64,000 nucleotides of DNA, from contig NC_092665.1 of assembly GCF_032118995.1 (NCBI RefSeq), positions 12,690,512 through 12,754,511 of the forward strand. Reading direction: 5' to 3'. Below are positions 1-9,976 of this stretch, piece by piece. This DNA is from Asterias amurensis (lineage: Eukaryota; Echinodermata; Asteroidea; Forcipulatida; Asteriidae). The notes below the pieces were generated by a model. It had not been told where the DNA came from. It searched no databases and saw nothing but the letters and a program-made list of their open reading frames with translations. A program made the translations under genes and the position numbers. The first letter of the stretch is position 1; the number at the start of each line of letters is the position of its first letter.

Positions 1-20
1 GTGAAGATTCACATTTAGTA

Positions 21-402
21 TAAGACATTGGACACTTTTGTTAATTGTTCAAGATCAGTCCTCCTGTTTGGTGTGTCTAAACACATGCATAAAATAACAA
101 ACCTGTGAAAATTGTGAGCTCAATTGGTCGTCGAAGTTGCAAGATAATAGATGGAAGAAAAAACGACCTTGTCACACGAACTTTTTTTGCTTTCAGATGC
201 TTGATTTCGAGACCTCAAAATCTAATTCTGAGGTCTCAAAATCAAATTCGTGGAAAATTACTTCTTTCTCGAAAACTAACTATAGAGGGAGCCGTTTCTC
301 ACAATGTTTAATACCATCAACCTCTCCCCATTACTCGTTACCATGTACGTTTTCTGCCAATAATTATTTTGAGTAATTACCAAGGGTGTCCACTGCCGTT
401 AA
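21..402 (+). mobile_element. MITE family A, full-length copy
   Basis: Family A is a short non-autonomous DNA transposon. The consensus from copies in this window begins TTAAAGGCAGTGGACACT and ends with the inverted counterpart AGTGTCCACTGCCTTTAA. Copies are about 385 bp, encode nothing, and carry a central palindrome whose arms are GATTTCGAGACCTCA and TGAGGTCTCGAAATC. The TTAA ends recall the target duplications of Kolobok or piggyBac transposons; assignment to either is inference. In this copy the left end has drifted (no intact TTAA) and the right end reads CACTGCCGTTAA. Confidence 0.85.
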
Positions 403-424
403 GCTTGTAAATAAAGCAGGAATA

Positions 425-515
425 GATACAAAGAGTCTCGCTAAGTATACAGTGCTGACTGAACACACATCTTTGTAAATGGGTAAGACCAAAATTAATG
501 TTCTTCATCCCTGAT
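425..515 (+). repeat. SINE S1 tail fragment
   Basis: About 90 bp matches the downstream tail of SINE S1 (complete near 31920): acagt..., three-letter variations of ACACATCTTTGTAAATGGGT, then accaaaattaatgttctt. The tRNA-like head is absent, as expected from 5' truncation during retroposition. Short and divergent. Confidence 0.45.
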
Positions 516-694
516 GCAAATTTCCATCTATTAAATCATTCTAACAGTGTTTACCATCGACAGCTGCTATACCGGGCTCTCAAACTTAGTAAGTTTTGTT
601 AGCAATAATTTTGTGATTTGTTATATGAATAAAACTCGTCTATCAGAGACTGTCTTGTCAAAGTAATGGTGTCTGTACTAATAATTATTATTTC

Positions 695-708
695 GGGGGG
701 GGGGGGGG
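695..708. repeat. Poly-G run (14 G)
   Basis: A homopolymer of fourteen G next to the tail of the SINE that follows. Similar C or G runs lie at 30949-30962, 32190-32206, 36482-36496 and 53979-53997. Such runs are prone to length error in assemblies. Confidence 0.8.
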
Positions 709-716
709 CTAATCAT

Positions 717-1014
717 ACTTACTCGCAGCTAGAGCTGAATTGCGTAGGACGCGGCTACAACGTGTTCGAGAAGCAGGCATGCAAGGGCGCATTCAGCTGC
801 CAGCCACATCAACCCATTATGACCACGGAGCACAGCCAAGATTGAATGTGTTTGATATTTCCCGAGAGAGGAAAACCGGATAGTCTGGAAAACCCTCGTG
901 GCACAGCAGAGAACCAACGCTCATCTCAACTCAAGATGGCCCTGGCTGGCCGGGAATGAAACCGGGGTCACCATGGTGAGAGGCGAGCGCTTTACGCACA
1001 AGCCAACCTAGCCC
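717..1014 (-). repeat. tRNA-derived SINE S4
   Basis: On the minus strand the first 70 bp (1014 down to about 940) look like a tRNA head: an A-box-like GTTGGCTTGTGCGTA, CGCTCGCCTCTCACC in the anticodon region and a B-box-like GGTTTCATTCCC. About 220 bp of unrelated body follows. No tRNA cloverleaf is kept in full, so this reads as a SINE and not a tRNA gene. Only one copy is in the window. Confidence 0.5.
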
Positions 1015-1348
1015 TACATAGGACTCTTTCTCTGTACACAATACAAAAGAGTAAGGCCGCCAGGGCTAAAGCCAACCGTGCCAGTCTTATTGAGAAACAT
1101 GGACATCTTTAAATAGAAACAGGGGTTTACCCACGATGATGGTACCAATTGAGATTGTGGCACATCGCCCCCAAAATGGCAATCACAAACGCCCTCTTGC
1201 GTTGCTTGTTTGAAGCGTAGAGATTCGTCTTCCCTGGTTTTCGGCGCACCCCTACTATGAAAACAAAACGTCGTACCAGGCAAAGGCGTTGGAAGTTCCC
1301 AGATGAGCTACGGGGAATTCCACTGATAACTGGGATTCTACGATGCCC

Positions 1349-1572
1349 AGGGGCCAATTTCATAGAGCTGCTTACGAAAATAGCTCGCTTATTTTTCACA
1401 TGTTACTGGCAAAAATTTCATGCCATATACATTGCTTGTGACTGGTACTTAGCTGTTATTTACTTAGCATAACAATTGAGTGGAGTCTTGTCCGGTAATC
1501 TGATTTTACTAAGCAAGGATTTTTGTGCTTAAGCAAAATTTTGTGCTTAAGCAGCTTTATGAAATTGGGCCC
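1349..1572. mobile_element. Foldback MITE family B
   Basis: Family B has ends reading GGGCCCAATTTCATAGAGCT and its inverted counterpart, followed by runs of TTGCTTAAGCA. The two halves pair over most of their length, so the whole element can fold into a hairpin. This copy has lost part of the left arm (one TTAAGCA block). No coding potential. The superfamily is not evident from the ends. Confidence 0.8.
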
Positions 1573-2054
1573 AGCCCTGGAGGAGCAGTGCTGCCTTGAA
1601 GACCCGATGGCAACAAATGAGAAGGCCGTTGAGATGTGCCCAATTCTAGCCAAACACTTGAGAAGAAGATGATGGACTCGAAAGTAGAATATGAAATAAT
1701 GTAAACTGGTCTATCTTGTTGTTACAACTGTTAATTTTGTATGATGCTTTTAAGAAGGAAAAAGAAGCAAGCAGTTGATGTTCTTGTCATTTTTGTATCG
1801 TGCATGTTCTTCTAAATAATTAATGACTTGCTTTCGATTTCGGCAATCTAAAAAAAAAACAAGATCAAACTGCGATTTCCTCGTCAGTATTTCAGACGGA
1901 TAAGTGTTTTTACAAAATTAGGACTTCTCGTTTTCTAAATAGGGAGTTTTGTAGGTCTCCCATCAGGGTTGGTCTTGGTCTTCCCATTAGCTTGGACATG
2001 CTGGTCTTGGTCTGCCCCTTAGTCTTAGTCTTCGGCATGCAGGTCTTAATATTC

Positions 2055-2082
2055 ACCATAGAGTTATATATAACTCTATGGT
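2055..2082. repeat. Perfect 28-bp palindrome
   Basis: ACCATAGAGTTATA followed by its exact reverse complement, with no spacer. It sits just after a degenerate 'ggtcttggtctt' simple repeat (1955-2050). No flanking gene; possibly a microhairpin remnant. Confidence 0.8.
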
Positions 2083-2152
2083 ATTCAGCCTTGTCTTATT
2101 CTTCACCTTGGTCGTGGACATGCTTGAAAAAAAAAATTGCCTGTAAGACCAG

Positions 2153-2395
2153 GGGCCAATTTCATAGAGCTGCTTAAGCAAAAAATTTGCTTAAGCACGA
2201 AAATAGCTCGCTTATTTTACACATGTTACTGGCCAAAATTTCCTGCCATATACATTGCTTATGACTAGTGTTAAGCTGTTGTTTACTTAACATAACAATT
2301 GAGTTGAGTCTTGGCCGGTAATCTAATTTTACTAAGCAATGAATTTTTTGCTTAAGCAAAATTTTTTGCTTAAGCAGCTCTATGAAATTGGGCCC
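2153..2395. mobile_element. Foldback MITE family B
   Basis: A nearly intact copy with both ends (GGGGCCAATTTCATAGAGCT at the left, AGCTCTATGAAATTGGGCCC at the right) and the internal TTGCTTAAGCA blocks. One base (an A) separates it from the next element. Confidence 0.85.
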
Positions 2396-2396
2396 A

Positions 2397-2646
2397 GGGC
2401 CCAATTTCATGGCTCTGCTTACCGTAAGCACAGAATCGGCGCTTACGGAAGCAGGGAATTCTGTGCATACGGCAAGCGTACTTCACGGGCTAGCGGCGAA
2501 TTTTGGCTTCTGTGCGTGCGTGCTCCACGTTACTAGGCAGTCTACGCTTACAAGGCTGGCGCAAAAATTCGGCGCTTGCAAGTGAGCGGGGAATCGTGAT
2601 CGTAAGCGCAGAATTCGGCGGTAAGCAGAGCCATGAAATTGGGCCC
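2397..2646. mobile_element. Foldback MITE family B, variant with TTACCG ends
   Basis: Shares the outer GGGCCCAATTTCAT with family B but then reads GGCTCTGCTTACCG. The right end is the inverted match, ending ATGAAATTGGGCCC. The interior is GC-richer than family B proper. It abuts the preceding element, so the two lie head to tail with GGGCCC ends almost touching. Confidence 0.75.
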
Positions 2647-2841
2647 AGTTCCTGTCATTATCCTCGCGGGTATAGACAGGAAAACATCTACTAGTTTCAA
2701 GAGAGCGTCTGGTTCCATAATGCAAACTTAACGTGTAAGACACAACAGGTTCGCACAATAGATTTTGTAAAGGTGATTAGTTGTACAAACTAATACGGAT
2801 ACACTTTTTATTTATTTGCATTGTTTTATTGTATGAATCCA

Positions 2842-3404
2842 GGGGTCGATTTCATAAAGAGTTAGGACTAGTCCTACAATACAATACAATAATCTTTATT
2901 AGATCCCAAAAAGGGTAATTCAAATGCTCGCATAACATAGACACATTAAAAACATTTAAAAACAGACAATGGCTAAATACAATTACAAGAAAAACCACTA
3001 AAAAGCGATAAGAAAAATACTGGAGACTGGGCAATAAATTTATAATTATCGTTAGTAAAATTGAGATAAGAAAAATACTGGAGACTGTGCGATAATTAAC
3101 AATTATCGTTTAAAATTGAGATTGTGGTGTGTTATTGCACGAGGGATAAAGAAGGATGGGTAGCGGTTTGTCGCAGAATATGACACTCGCATACGACCAG
3201 ATCTCCCCTTGGGATCAGCTCTGGTCGCGAGTGCCAAATTCTGCGACAAACCGCTACCCATCGAAGTACGAAGTGCCAAAGTCCTATATAGCTTAAGACT
3301 AGTCCTAGGAGAAATACCAATTGCATGGATAGTCCTAAGTTAGGACAGGTAACTGGTCCTAACTCGAGATAAGACTAGTCCTAACTCTTTGTGAACTCCA
3401 CCCC
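2842..3404. mobile_element. MITE family C with internal insertions
   Basis: Ends read GGGGTCGATTTCATAAAGAG at the left and, inverted, GGGGTGGAGTTCACAAAGAG at the right, each followed by TTAGGACTAGTC. The shorter copy at 61852-61997 shows that about 146 bp is enough, so the roughly 400 bp in the middle is inserted. Part of the insert (3153-3263) is a second hairpin with arms GATGGGTAGCGGTTTGTCGC and its complement. Confidence 0.75.
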
Positions 3405-3990
3405 AGGGTCCTCAGCAATAACACAGTTTATTGAGAACCGATGAGGGGCTACCCTTTTTACCAGAATGCATGAGACAATAAGCAATAGTTTCGTTACACA
3501 TAAAGTAGAAAACCGTAAACTTAGGGTGTTTCTTTTTTTACGAGGTGCCAAATCAAAAATCGCTACTTATTCCATTTAATTGGGACACATGCCACAAACA
3601 CGGTGCCAGTATAGGCGTGGTTTTACTTGCATTGTTACGATGTGACGAAAGTCAGTTCATTTACAGTGTTTACGTACAAGAATTATATAAATAATTCTCG
3701 AAACAGTCGCATTTATTTAAAAGAAAATAGTTACACAATAATAACAAACAACAAAACAATTCAACTCCAGACGAGATTTTCTAAAAACATTTTGGCTGCG
3801 GGTTGCTTCGTTCAAAAGAAAAAATGTTATATGGCCTGCATGTGTTGCACTGGGCAGTGGTTTTGAGAATATTTTCAACGGTTTATTGAAAGGTAGGGAG
3901 TGGAAAAGAATTCTTTTTATCAAAAGTAAACGATTTAAAAAAAAACATATGAAATACTCAATCACAAGGCAGTATATGTCTATTCTTGCT
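3405..3990. other. Gene-free stretch downstream of the lectin array
   Basis: No coding region, SINE or MITE recognised. The sequence is AT-rich (3530-3960). It is the 3' flank of the first lectin gene on the minus strand. Confidence 0.6.
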
Positions 3991-3996
3991 TTTATT
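3991..3996 (-). promoter_or_regulatory. Candidate poly(A) signal for lectin gene 1
   Basis: AATAAA on the minus strand, about 190 bp beyond the stop codon of the first lectin gene. Further AATAAA-like hexamers are nearby in AT-rich sequence, so this is a plausible choice and not a unique one. Confidence 0.5.
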
Positions 3997-4184
3997 TACA
4001 AGCATAATTTATATAATTTTCCACTTTTAGAAGTAGGCCTATTAACCGCAAAAATAAATGTTGCAAAAGCAGTTAAAACGATCAGACAATTATAGCGTTG
4101 ACTATAAAAGCATCACTTCTAAAGACGCGTGTATTAATTAAGAGCAGTTCTCAAAATATTGACATAGCGATTGTTTCTTTCTGT

Positions 4185-4922
4185 CTACGGATTGAAATAG
4201 TAGCAGTTACCATTCTCCATTATATCCAAATCAGTCTCTTCATGTCGAGTCGCGTTGTTCAGCTGACAAACCATCTTCCCTGGACCTTGCTTCATCAGCA
4301 GATTGAAGGAGCGACATCGGGGCTCTGATAGGCACGCCTTCCCGCACGACACCACACCATCAGCCCGTAGCTCCTTCATGACGTAACCGACCAGACACTG
4401 GGACTTGATGCGACCATCGGGACCGGTCTGAAGGCAGAAAGAGTGAGGGGTGGTGTCAACTTGAAGCTCGCAGACAGAAAACTGATCCTCACCACAAGGT
4501 CTGTCAGCCCATTGACCATTGTGTTTCCAGTTCATGACAGCGCAATCCGTGGCAGGCTCGTTATTCTCTGGGTTACCTTTCCGCCAATTCTCATAGGTGT
4601 TAGGCACGTTCCTCATTGGACAGTTCTGCCATTCCCCAGCCTCCAGGTTGAAATAACAACCGATCCAGAGATGTTTAGCTGACTCACTACCATTGAGAAA
4701 TTCTAGGAACATCGACCAGATAAAAGTTTGTTCTGTCTTCGAGTTAGGCACAGCCAAAGCTGCATTTGAGTTGACGCAGGTATCATTTGCTTCAGCCCAG
4801 TTCATACGTTGAGTTAACAAGAAGTAGCATGACTCGCCGTATCGCCGCCAGTCAGTAGGGCAGATAGCAGTCGTGGCTGTATAACACCCCAATAGAAGCA
4901 ACAGAATACCAGTAAGATCCAT
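4185..4922 (-). CDS. Secreted C-type lectin with C-terminal PAN/apple-like domain (copy 1)
   Basis: Intronless, 245 residues, starting at the ATG in GTGATGG (the upstream GTG is not used). Residues 1-19 are a signal peptide (LLLLLGCYTATTA). Residues 21-151 form a C-type lectin fold: C21, the WAEANDTC helix, LWIGCYF, and C128, C143 and C151. The sugar/calcium loop reads NPE where mannose-type lectins have EPN and galactose-type QPD, and WAD replaces WND, so calcium-dependent binding is uncertain. Residues 163-240 form a six-cysteine region resembling a PAN/apple domain (SCGKAC...EPRCRSFNL...C...C). N-glycosylation sequons occur at N46, N77 and N223. The protein is likely secreted and possibly immune, by family analogy. 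First of three tandem copies, and the only one with a clear TATA box. Confidence 0.93.
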   Translation of the reverse strand: MDLTGILLLLLGCYTATTAICPTDWRRYGESCYFLLTQRMNWAEANDTCVNSNAALAVPNSKTEQTFIWSMFLEFLNGSESAKHLWIGCYFNLEAGEWQNCPMRNVPNTYENWRKGNPENNEPATDCAVMNWKHNGQWADRPCGEDQFSVCELQVDTTPHSFCLQTGPDGRIKSQCLVGYVMKELRADGVVSCGKACLSEPRCRSFNLLMKQGPGKMVCQLNNATRHEETDLDIMENGNCYYFNP

Positions 4923-5137
4923 CACGAGGAGGAACTTATGTAACTCTCGATAGTTGGATTGTAACCCGAATTAAACAATGCGGCAGAATTGTTGTTTTTT
5001 ATTGAAAACAATATTTGCTCTGGTTTAGTGCAGGATTTGTTGCAGGCAGACTTGACGATACTAGAGTCAGATTGCAAGTGAAGGCAGCTCGACGTTAGAA
5101 ACAAGACGCTCTCGAATCAACATCACGAACACGACAC

Positions 5138-5144
5138 ATTTATA
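5138..5144 (-). promoter_or_regulatory. Candidate TATA box of lectin gene 1
   Basis: TATAAAT on the minus strand, about 215 bp upstream of the ATG and within sequence homologous in all three lectin units. The matching site in units 2 and 3 (7241-7250 and 9341-9350) reads TAGAAAC, so the box is specific to unit 1. The transcription start itself is not visible. Confidence 0.5.
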
Positions 5145-5988
5145 CTGATTTCCTTTTCATTGATTTTGGACTTGGTTTTCTCTTACTACTGTATCTATCC
5201 TCCCACAGTCCTGCACGATTTTACTGACAGACAATAAGACTTTAGAGCCCAAGGTCTTCTCATAACCTGGTTTAAATGTCAAACAGAGAGAACCTAAAAA
5301 GACAGGAACAATCACCAAGCAACAGTTAGATGTTATGACGTAGGTTTGTCATGTGAAGGAGTGTTACATCTGAACAGTTGGAGAGACTGACCTTCTTTGT
5401 ATATATTGATGACAATGTTTTGCCCATATTAATATTGATATACAACAACCAGTTTTGTAAAACAAAGACCAGAAAAACAAAGACAGTTCGTCAGCCAACT
5501 TCCACTGGGTAGCCTTGCCTAACAAACAGTGCTCAGCGATAGTTTCTGTTTAAAGTGCTTTTTAAAATTTGGCCGCAAATCTGAAATGTCTCTCAATACG
5601 GTCTTGGTTTTTATACCAATCCTCAGAAAACATCATCTGACCTGTGTTGCTATCACTAAAAAGGGAGCAGTGACTTTGATGACATTTTCAGAGGTTTGTG
5701 TTTAATGAAAACTAGAGGATGGGAACGAATTCTCTCTTCTTAAAGATGACGATGTTGATGAAATTAGTCACTCGTGAGGCACTATTTATATATTCCTAAT
5801 ATATTTACAAGCTTATTAAACTAATGTGATTCTTCACTTTTAAAAGTGACTTACGCAATAATAAATGTTGAAATTACAGTTTACATGACTTTATATCCGA
5901 CACCATTGACAAAAACATATCTAAACGCGTGCATTCATTACTAAGCAGTTCTTATAATTTAGAAACAGCGATTGTTCATTGTTTTCCT

Positions 5989-6142
5989 CTACGGATCGAA
6001 ATAGTAGCAGTTATTATTCACCAATATATCCAAATCAATCGCTTCGTGATGAGTCGCGTTGTTCAGCTGACAAACCATCTTCCCTGGACCTTGCTTCATC
6101 AGCAGATTGAAGGAGCGACATCGGGGCTCTGATCGGCATGTC
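5989..6142 (-). pseudogene. Truncated lectin gene tail
   Basis: On the minus strand this encodes only the last 50 or so residues of the lectin (ACRSEPRCRSFNLLMKQGPG through NCYYFDP, then stop). No signal peptide, CTLD or splice acceptor precedes it. Its 3' flank (5795-5988) resembles the 3' flank of lectin gene 1, so it is the remnant of a full unit deleted by unequal exchange, not an alternative exon. Confidence 0.8.
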
Positions 6143-6282
6143 TTTTACTAAATGTGAATCTTCACTTTTAAAAGTAACAAACGTAAATTTAAGAATACAT
6201 TTTTAAAAAGAAGTTTACATGATCAGACAAAAGCGTTGACAAAAGCATCACTACAGTTCTTATGATATCGACACGGAGCTTG

Positions 6283-6288
6283 TTTATT
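6283..6288 (-). promoter_or_regulatory. AATAAA just after lectin 2 stop
   Basis: AATAAA on the minus strand five bases past the stop codon; an identical site follows lectin 3 at 8383-8388. If used, the 3' UTR would be only about 20-30 nt. Confidence 0.35.
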
Positions 6289-6293
6289 TGTCT

Positions 6294-7031
6294 CTACAGA
6301 TCGAAATAGTAGCAGTTATCTTTCACAATCATATCCACACTAGTCGCTTCATGACGAGTTGCGTTGTTCAGCTGACAAACCATCTTCCCTGGACCTTGCT
6401 TCATCAGCAGATTGAAGGAGCGACATCGGGGCTCTGATCGGCACGCCTTCCCGCACGACACCACACCATCAGCCCGTAGCTCCTTCATGACGTGACCGAC
6501 CAGACACTGGGACTTGATGCGACCACCGAGACCGGTCTGAAGGCAGAATGAGTTAGGGGTGATGTCAACTTGGAGCTCACAGACGGCCAAATAATTATTA
6601 CTGCACCGTTTGTCAGCCCATTGACCATTTTGTTTTCGGTTCATAGCGACGCAATCCGTGGCAGGCTCGTCATTCTCTGGGTTACCTTCCCGCCAATTCT
6701 CATAGGTGTTAGGCACGTCCCTCATTGGACAGTTCTGCCATCCCCCAGCCTCCAGGTTGAAATAACAACCGATCCAGAGACATGTAGCTGACCCACTCCC
6801 ATTGAGGAATTCCAGGAACATGGACCCGATAAAAGTTTGTTCTGTCTTCGAGTTAGGCACAGCTAAAGCTGCTTTTGAGTTGACGCAAGTATCATTTGCT
6901 TCGGCCCAGTTCATACGTTGAGTTAACAATAAGTAGCATGACTCGCCGTATCGCTGCCAGTCAGTAGGGCAGATAGCAGTCATGGCTGTATAACACCCCA
7001 ATAGAAGCAACAGAATACCAGTAAGATCCAT
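6294..7031 (-). CDS. Secreted C-type lectin with C-terminal PAN/apple-like domain (copy 2)
   Basis: Intronless, 245 residues, same layout as copy 1: signal peptide, CTLD at about 21-151, PAN/apple-like domain at about 163-240. Compared with copy 3 it differs at about five residues, all in the CTLD: IGSMF for IWSMF, ATCLW for AKHLW, MNRK for MKRK, and WAD for WDD in the WND-motif position. The ATCLW change adds an unpaired cysteine, while copies 1 and 3 share AKHLW and IWSMF, so copy 2 is the derived one at those sites. The ATG lies in the same GTGATGG context. The TATA-like site seen in copy 1 is altered here. Confidence 0.92.
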   Translation of the reverse strand: MDLTGILLLLLGCYTAMTAICPTDWQRYGESCYLLLTQRMNWAEANDTCVNSKAALAVPNSKTEQTFIGSMFLEFLNGSGSATCLWIGCYFNLEAGGWQNCPMRDVPNTYENWREGNPENDEPATDCVAMNRKQNGQWADKRCSNNYLAVCELQVDITPNSFCLQTGLGGRIKSQCLVGHVMKELRADGVVSCGKACRSEPRCRSFNLLMKQGPGKMVCQLNNATRHEATSVDMIVKDNCYYFDL

Positions 7032-8088
7032 CACGAGGAGGAACTAAAGTAACTCTCGATAGTTGGATTATAACGCAAATTAAACAATGCGGCAGAATTG
7101 TTGTTTTTATTGAAAAAACATTTGTTCAGTTTATTGCAGGGTTTGTTGCAGGCAGACTTGACGATACTTGAGTCAGATTGCAAATGAAGGCAGCTCACGT
7201 TAGAAACAAGACGCTGTCGAATCAACACCACGAACACGACACGTTTCTACTGACTTCCTTTTCATTGATTTTGGACTTGGTTTTCTATTACTATCGTATC
7301 TATCCTCCCACAGTCTTGCACGATTTTACTGACAGACAATAAGACTTTAGAGCCCAAGGTCTTCTCATAACCTGGTTTAAATATCAAACAGAGAGAACCT
7401 AAAAAGACAGGAACAATCACCAAGCAACAGTTAGATGTTATGACGTAGGTTTGTCATGTGAAGGAGTGTTACATCTGAACAGTTGGAGAGACTGACCTAC
7501 TTTGTATTGATGACAATGTTTTGCCCATATTAATATTGATATACAACAACCAGTTTTGTAAAACACAGACCAGCTAAACAAAGAAAGTTCGTCAGCCAAC
7601 TTCCTCTGGGTAGCCTTGCCTAACAAACAATTCACAGCGATAGTTTCTGCTATGCTGCTCTTAGAAAATTTGGCCGCAAACCTGAAATGTCTCTCAATAC
7701 GATCTTGGTTTTACCCAATCCCCCCAAAAACAACATCTGACCTGTGTTGCTATCACTAAAAAGGGAGCAGTGACTTTGATGACATTTTCAGAGGTTTGTG
7801 TTTAATGAAAACTAGAGGATGGGAACGAATTCTCTCTTCTTAAAGATGACGATGTTGATGAAATTAGTCACTCGTGAGGCACTATTTGTATATTCCTAAT
7901 ATATTTACAAGCTTATTAAACTAATGTGATTCTTCACTTTTAAAAGTGACTTACGCAATAATAAATGTTGAAATTACAGTTTACATGACTTTATATCCGA
8001 CACCATTGACAAAAACATATCTAAACGCGTGCATTCATTACTAAGCAGTTCTTATAATTTAGAAACAGCGATTGTTCATTGTTTTCCT

Positions 8089-8242
8089 CTACGGATCGAA
8101 ATAGTAGCAGTTATTATTCACCAATATATCCAAATCAATCGCTTCGTGATGAGACGCGTTGTTCAGCTGACAAACCATCTTCCCTGGACCTTGCTTCATC
8201 AGCAGATTGAAGGAGCGACATTGGTGCTCTGATCGGCATGTC
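8089..8242 (-). pseudogene. Truncated lectin gene tail (second copy)
   Basis: Same fragment as at 5989-6142, with a few changes (EHQCRS for EPRCRS, an altered residue near THHEA). It was carried along by the 2100-bp duplication. Confidence 0.8.
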
Positions 8243-8393
8243 TTTTACTAAATGTGAATCTTCACTTTTAAAAGTAACAAACGTAAATTTAAGAATACAT
8301 TTTTAAAAAGAAGTTTACATGATCAGACAAAAGCGTTGACAAAAGCATCACTACAGTTCTTATGATATCGACACGGAGCTTGTTTATTTGTCT

Positions 8394-9131
8394 CTACAGA
8401 TCGAAATAGTAGCAGTTATCTTTCACAATCATATCCACACTAGTCGCTTCATGACGAGTCGCGTTGTTCAGCTGACAAACCATCTTCCCTGGACCTTGCT
8501 TCATCAGCAGATTGAAGGAGCGACATCGGGGCTCTGATCGGCACGCCTTCCCGCACGACACCACACCATCAGCCCGTAGCTCCTTCATGACGTGACCGAC
8601 CAGACACTGGGATTTGATGCGACCACCGAGACCGGTCTGAAGGCAGAATGAGTTAGGGGTGATGTCAACTTGGAGCTCACAGACGGCCAAATAATTATTA
8701 CTGCACCGTTTGTCATCCCATTGACCATTTTGTTTCCGCTTCATAGCGACGCAATCCGTGGCAGGCTCGTCATTCTCTGGGTTACCTTCCCGCCAATTCT
8801 CATAGGTGTTAGGCACGTCCCTCATTGGACAGTTCTGCCATCCCCCAGCCTCCAGGTTGAAATAACAACCGATCCAGAGATGTTTAGCTGACCCACTCCC
8901 ATTGAGGAATTCCAGGAACATGGACCAGATAAAAGTTTGTTCTGTCTTCGAGTTAGGCACAGCTAAAGCTGCTTTTGAGTTGACGCAAGTATCATTTGCT
9001 TCGGCCCAGTTCATACGTTGAGTTAACAATAAGTAGCATGACTCGCCGTATCGCTGCCAGTCAGTAGGGCAGATAGCAGTCATGGCTGTATAACACCCCA
9101 ATAGAAGCAACAGAATACCAGTAAGATCCAT
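8394..9131 (-). CDS. Secreted C-type lectin with C-terminal PAN/apple-like domain (copy 3)
   Basis: Intronless, 245 residues, with signal peptide (LLLLLGCYTAMTA), CTLD and PAN/apple-like domain as in copies 1 and 2. The WND-position motif is WDD (QWDDKRC) and the sugar-loop motif is NPEN. It matches copy 2 almost base for base outside the CTLD but shares the WIG-proximal AKHLW with copy 1. That pattern suggests gene conversion or sharing of old alleles. Upstream it has TAGAAAC in place of the TATAAAT of copy 1. A candidate separate exon lies further upstream at 9977-10147. Confidence 0.92.
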   Translation of the reverse strand: MDLTGILLLLLGCYTAMTAICPTDWQRYGESCYLLLTQRMNWAEANDTCVNSKAALAVPNSKTEQTFIWSMFLEFLNGSGSAKHLWIGCYFNLEAGGWQNCPMRDVPNTYENWREGNPENDEPATDCVAMKRKQNGQWDDKRCSNNYLAVCELQVDITPNSFCLQTGLGGRIKSQCLVGHVMKELRADGVVSCGKACRSEPRCRSFNLLMKQGPGKMVCQLNNATRHEATSVDMIVKDNCYYFDL

Positions 9132-9976
9132 CACGAGGAGGAACTAAAGTAACTCTCGATAGTTGGATTATAACGCAAATTAAACAATGCGGCAGAATTG
9201 TTGTTTTTATTGAAAAAACATTTGTTCAGTTTATTGCAGGGTTTGTTGCAGGCAGACTTGACGATACTTGAGTCAGATTGCAAATGAAGGCAGCTCACGT
9301 TAGAAACAAGACGCTGTCGAATCAACACCACGAACACGACACGTTTCTACTGACTTCCTTTTCATTGATTTTGGACTTGGTTTTCTATTACTATCGTATC
9401 TATCCTCCCACAGTCTTGCACGATTTTACTGACAGACAATAAGACTTTAGAGCCCAAGGTCTTCTCATAACCTAATTTAAATATCAAACAGAGAGAACCT
9501 AAAAAGACAGGAACAATCACCAAGCAACAGTTAGATGTTATGACGTAGGTTTGTCATGTGAAGGAGTGTTACATCTGAACAGTTGGAGAGACTGACCGAC
9601 TTTGTATATATTGATGATAATGTTTTGCCAATGTTAATATTGATATACAACAACCAGTTTTGTAAAACACAGACCAGCTAAACAAAGAAAGTTCGTCAGC
9701 CAACTTCCTCTGGGTAGCCTTGCCTAACAAACAATGCTCAGCGATAGTTTCTGCAATGGTGCTCTTTAAAATTTGGCCGCAAATCTGAAATGTCTCTCAA
9801 TACGGTCTTGGTTTTACCAATCCTCAGAAAACATCATCTGACCTGTGTTGCTATCACTAAAAAGGGAGCAGTGACTTCGATGACATTTTCAGAGGTTTGT
9901 GCTTAATGAAAACTCGAGGATGGGAATGAATTCTCTCTTCTTCGAGATGACGATGTAAAGTGTATGAAATACTCAC

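Larger units (their letters stand above)
5631..7500. repeat. Direct repeat, first copy (1.87 kb, offset 2100)
   Basis: This block matches 7731-9598 at a constant offset of 2100 bp with roughly a dozen differences by eye. It contains lectin gene 2 and a truncated gene tail. Outside the block the two flanks diverge quickly (for example 5530-5580 against 7630-7680), which marks the limits of the recent duplication or conversion tract. Confidence 0.85.
7731..9598. repeat. Direct repeat, second copy (1.87 kb, offset 2100)
   Basis: Second member of the near-identical pair starting at 5631; contains lectin gene 3 and its truncated tail fragment. Right of about 9600 small insertions appear, and beyond 9840 identity falls to about 90%. 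Confidence 0.85.

Noticed and set aside
208-245. Type IIS-like GGTCTC / GAGACC pairs as engineered sites
   Set aside because: They are the arms of the natural family A palindrome, present in many diverged copies.
4922-4925. GTG start giving a 246-residue lectin
   Set aside because: Eukaryotic initiation would use the ATG that directly follows, in good context. All three copies are 245 residues.
5929-6132. Plus-strand open frames across the lectin tails
   Set aside because: Antisense shadows of the lectin C-terminus, repeated only because the gene is.
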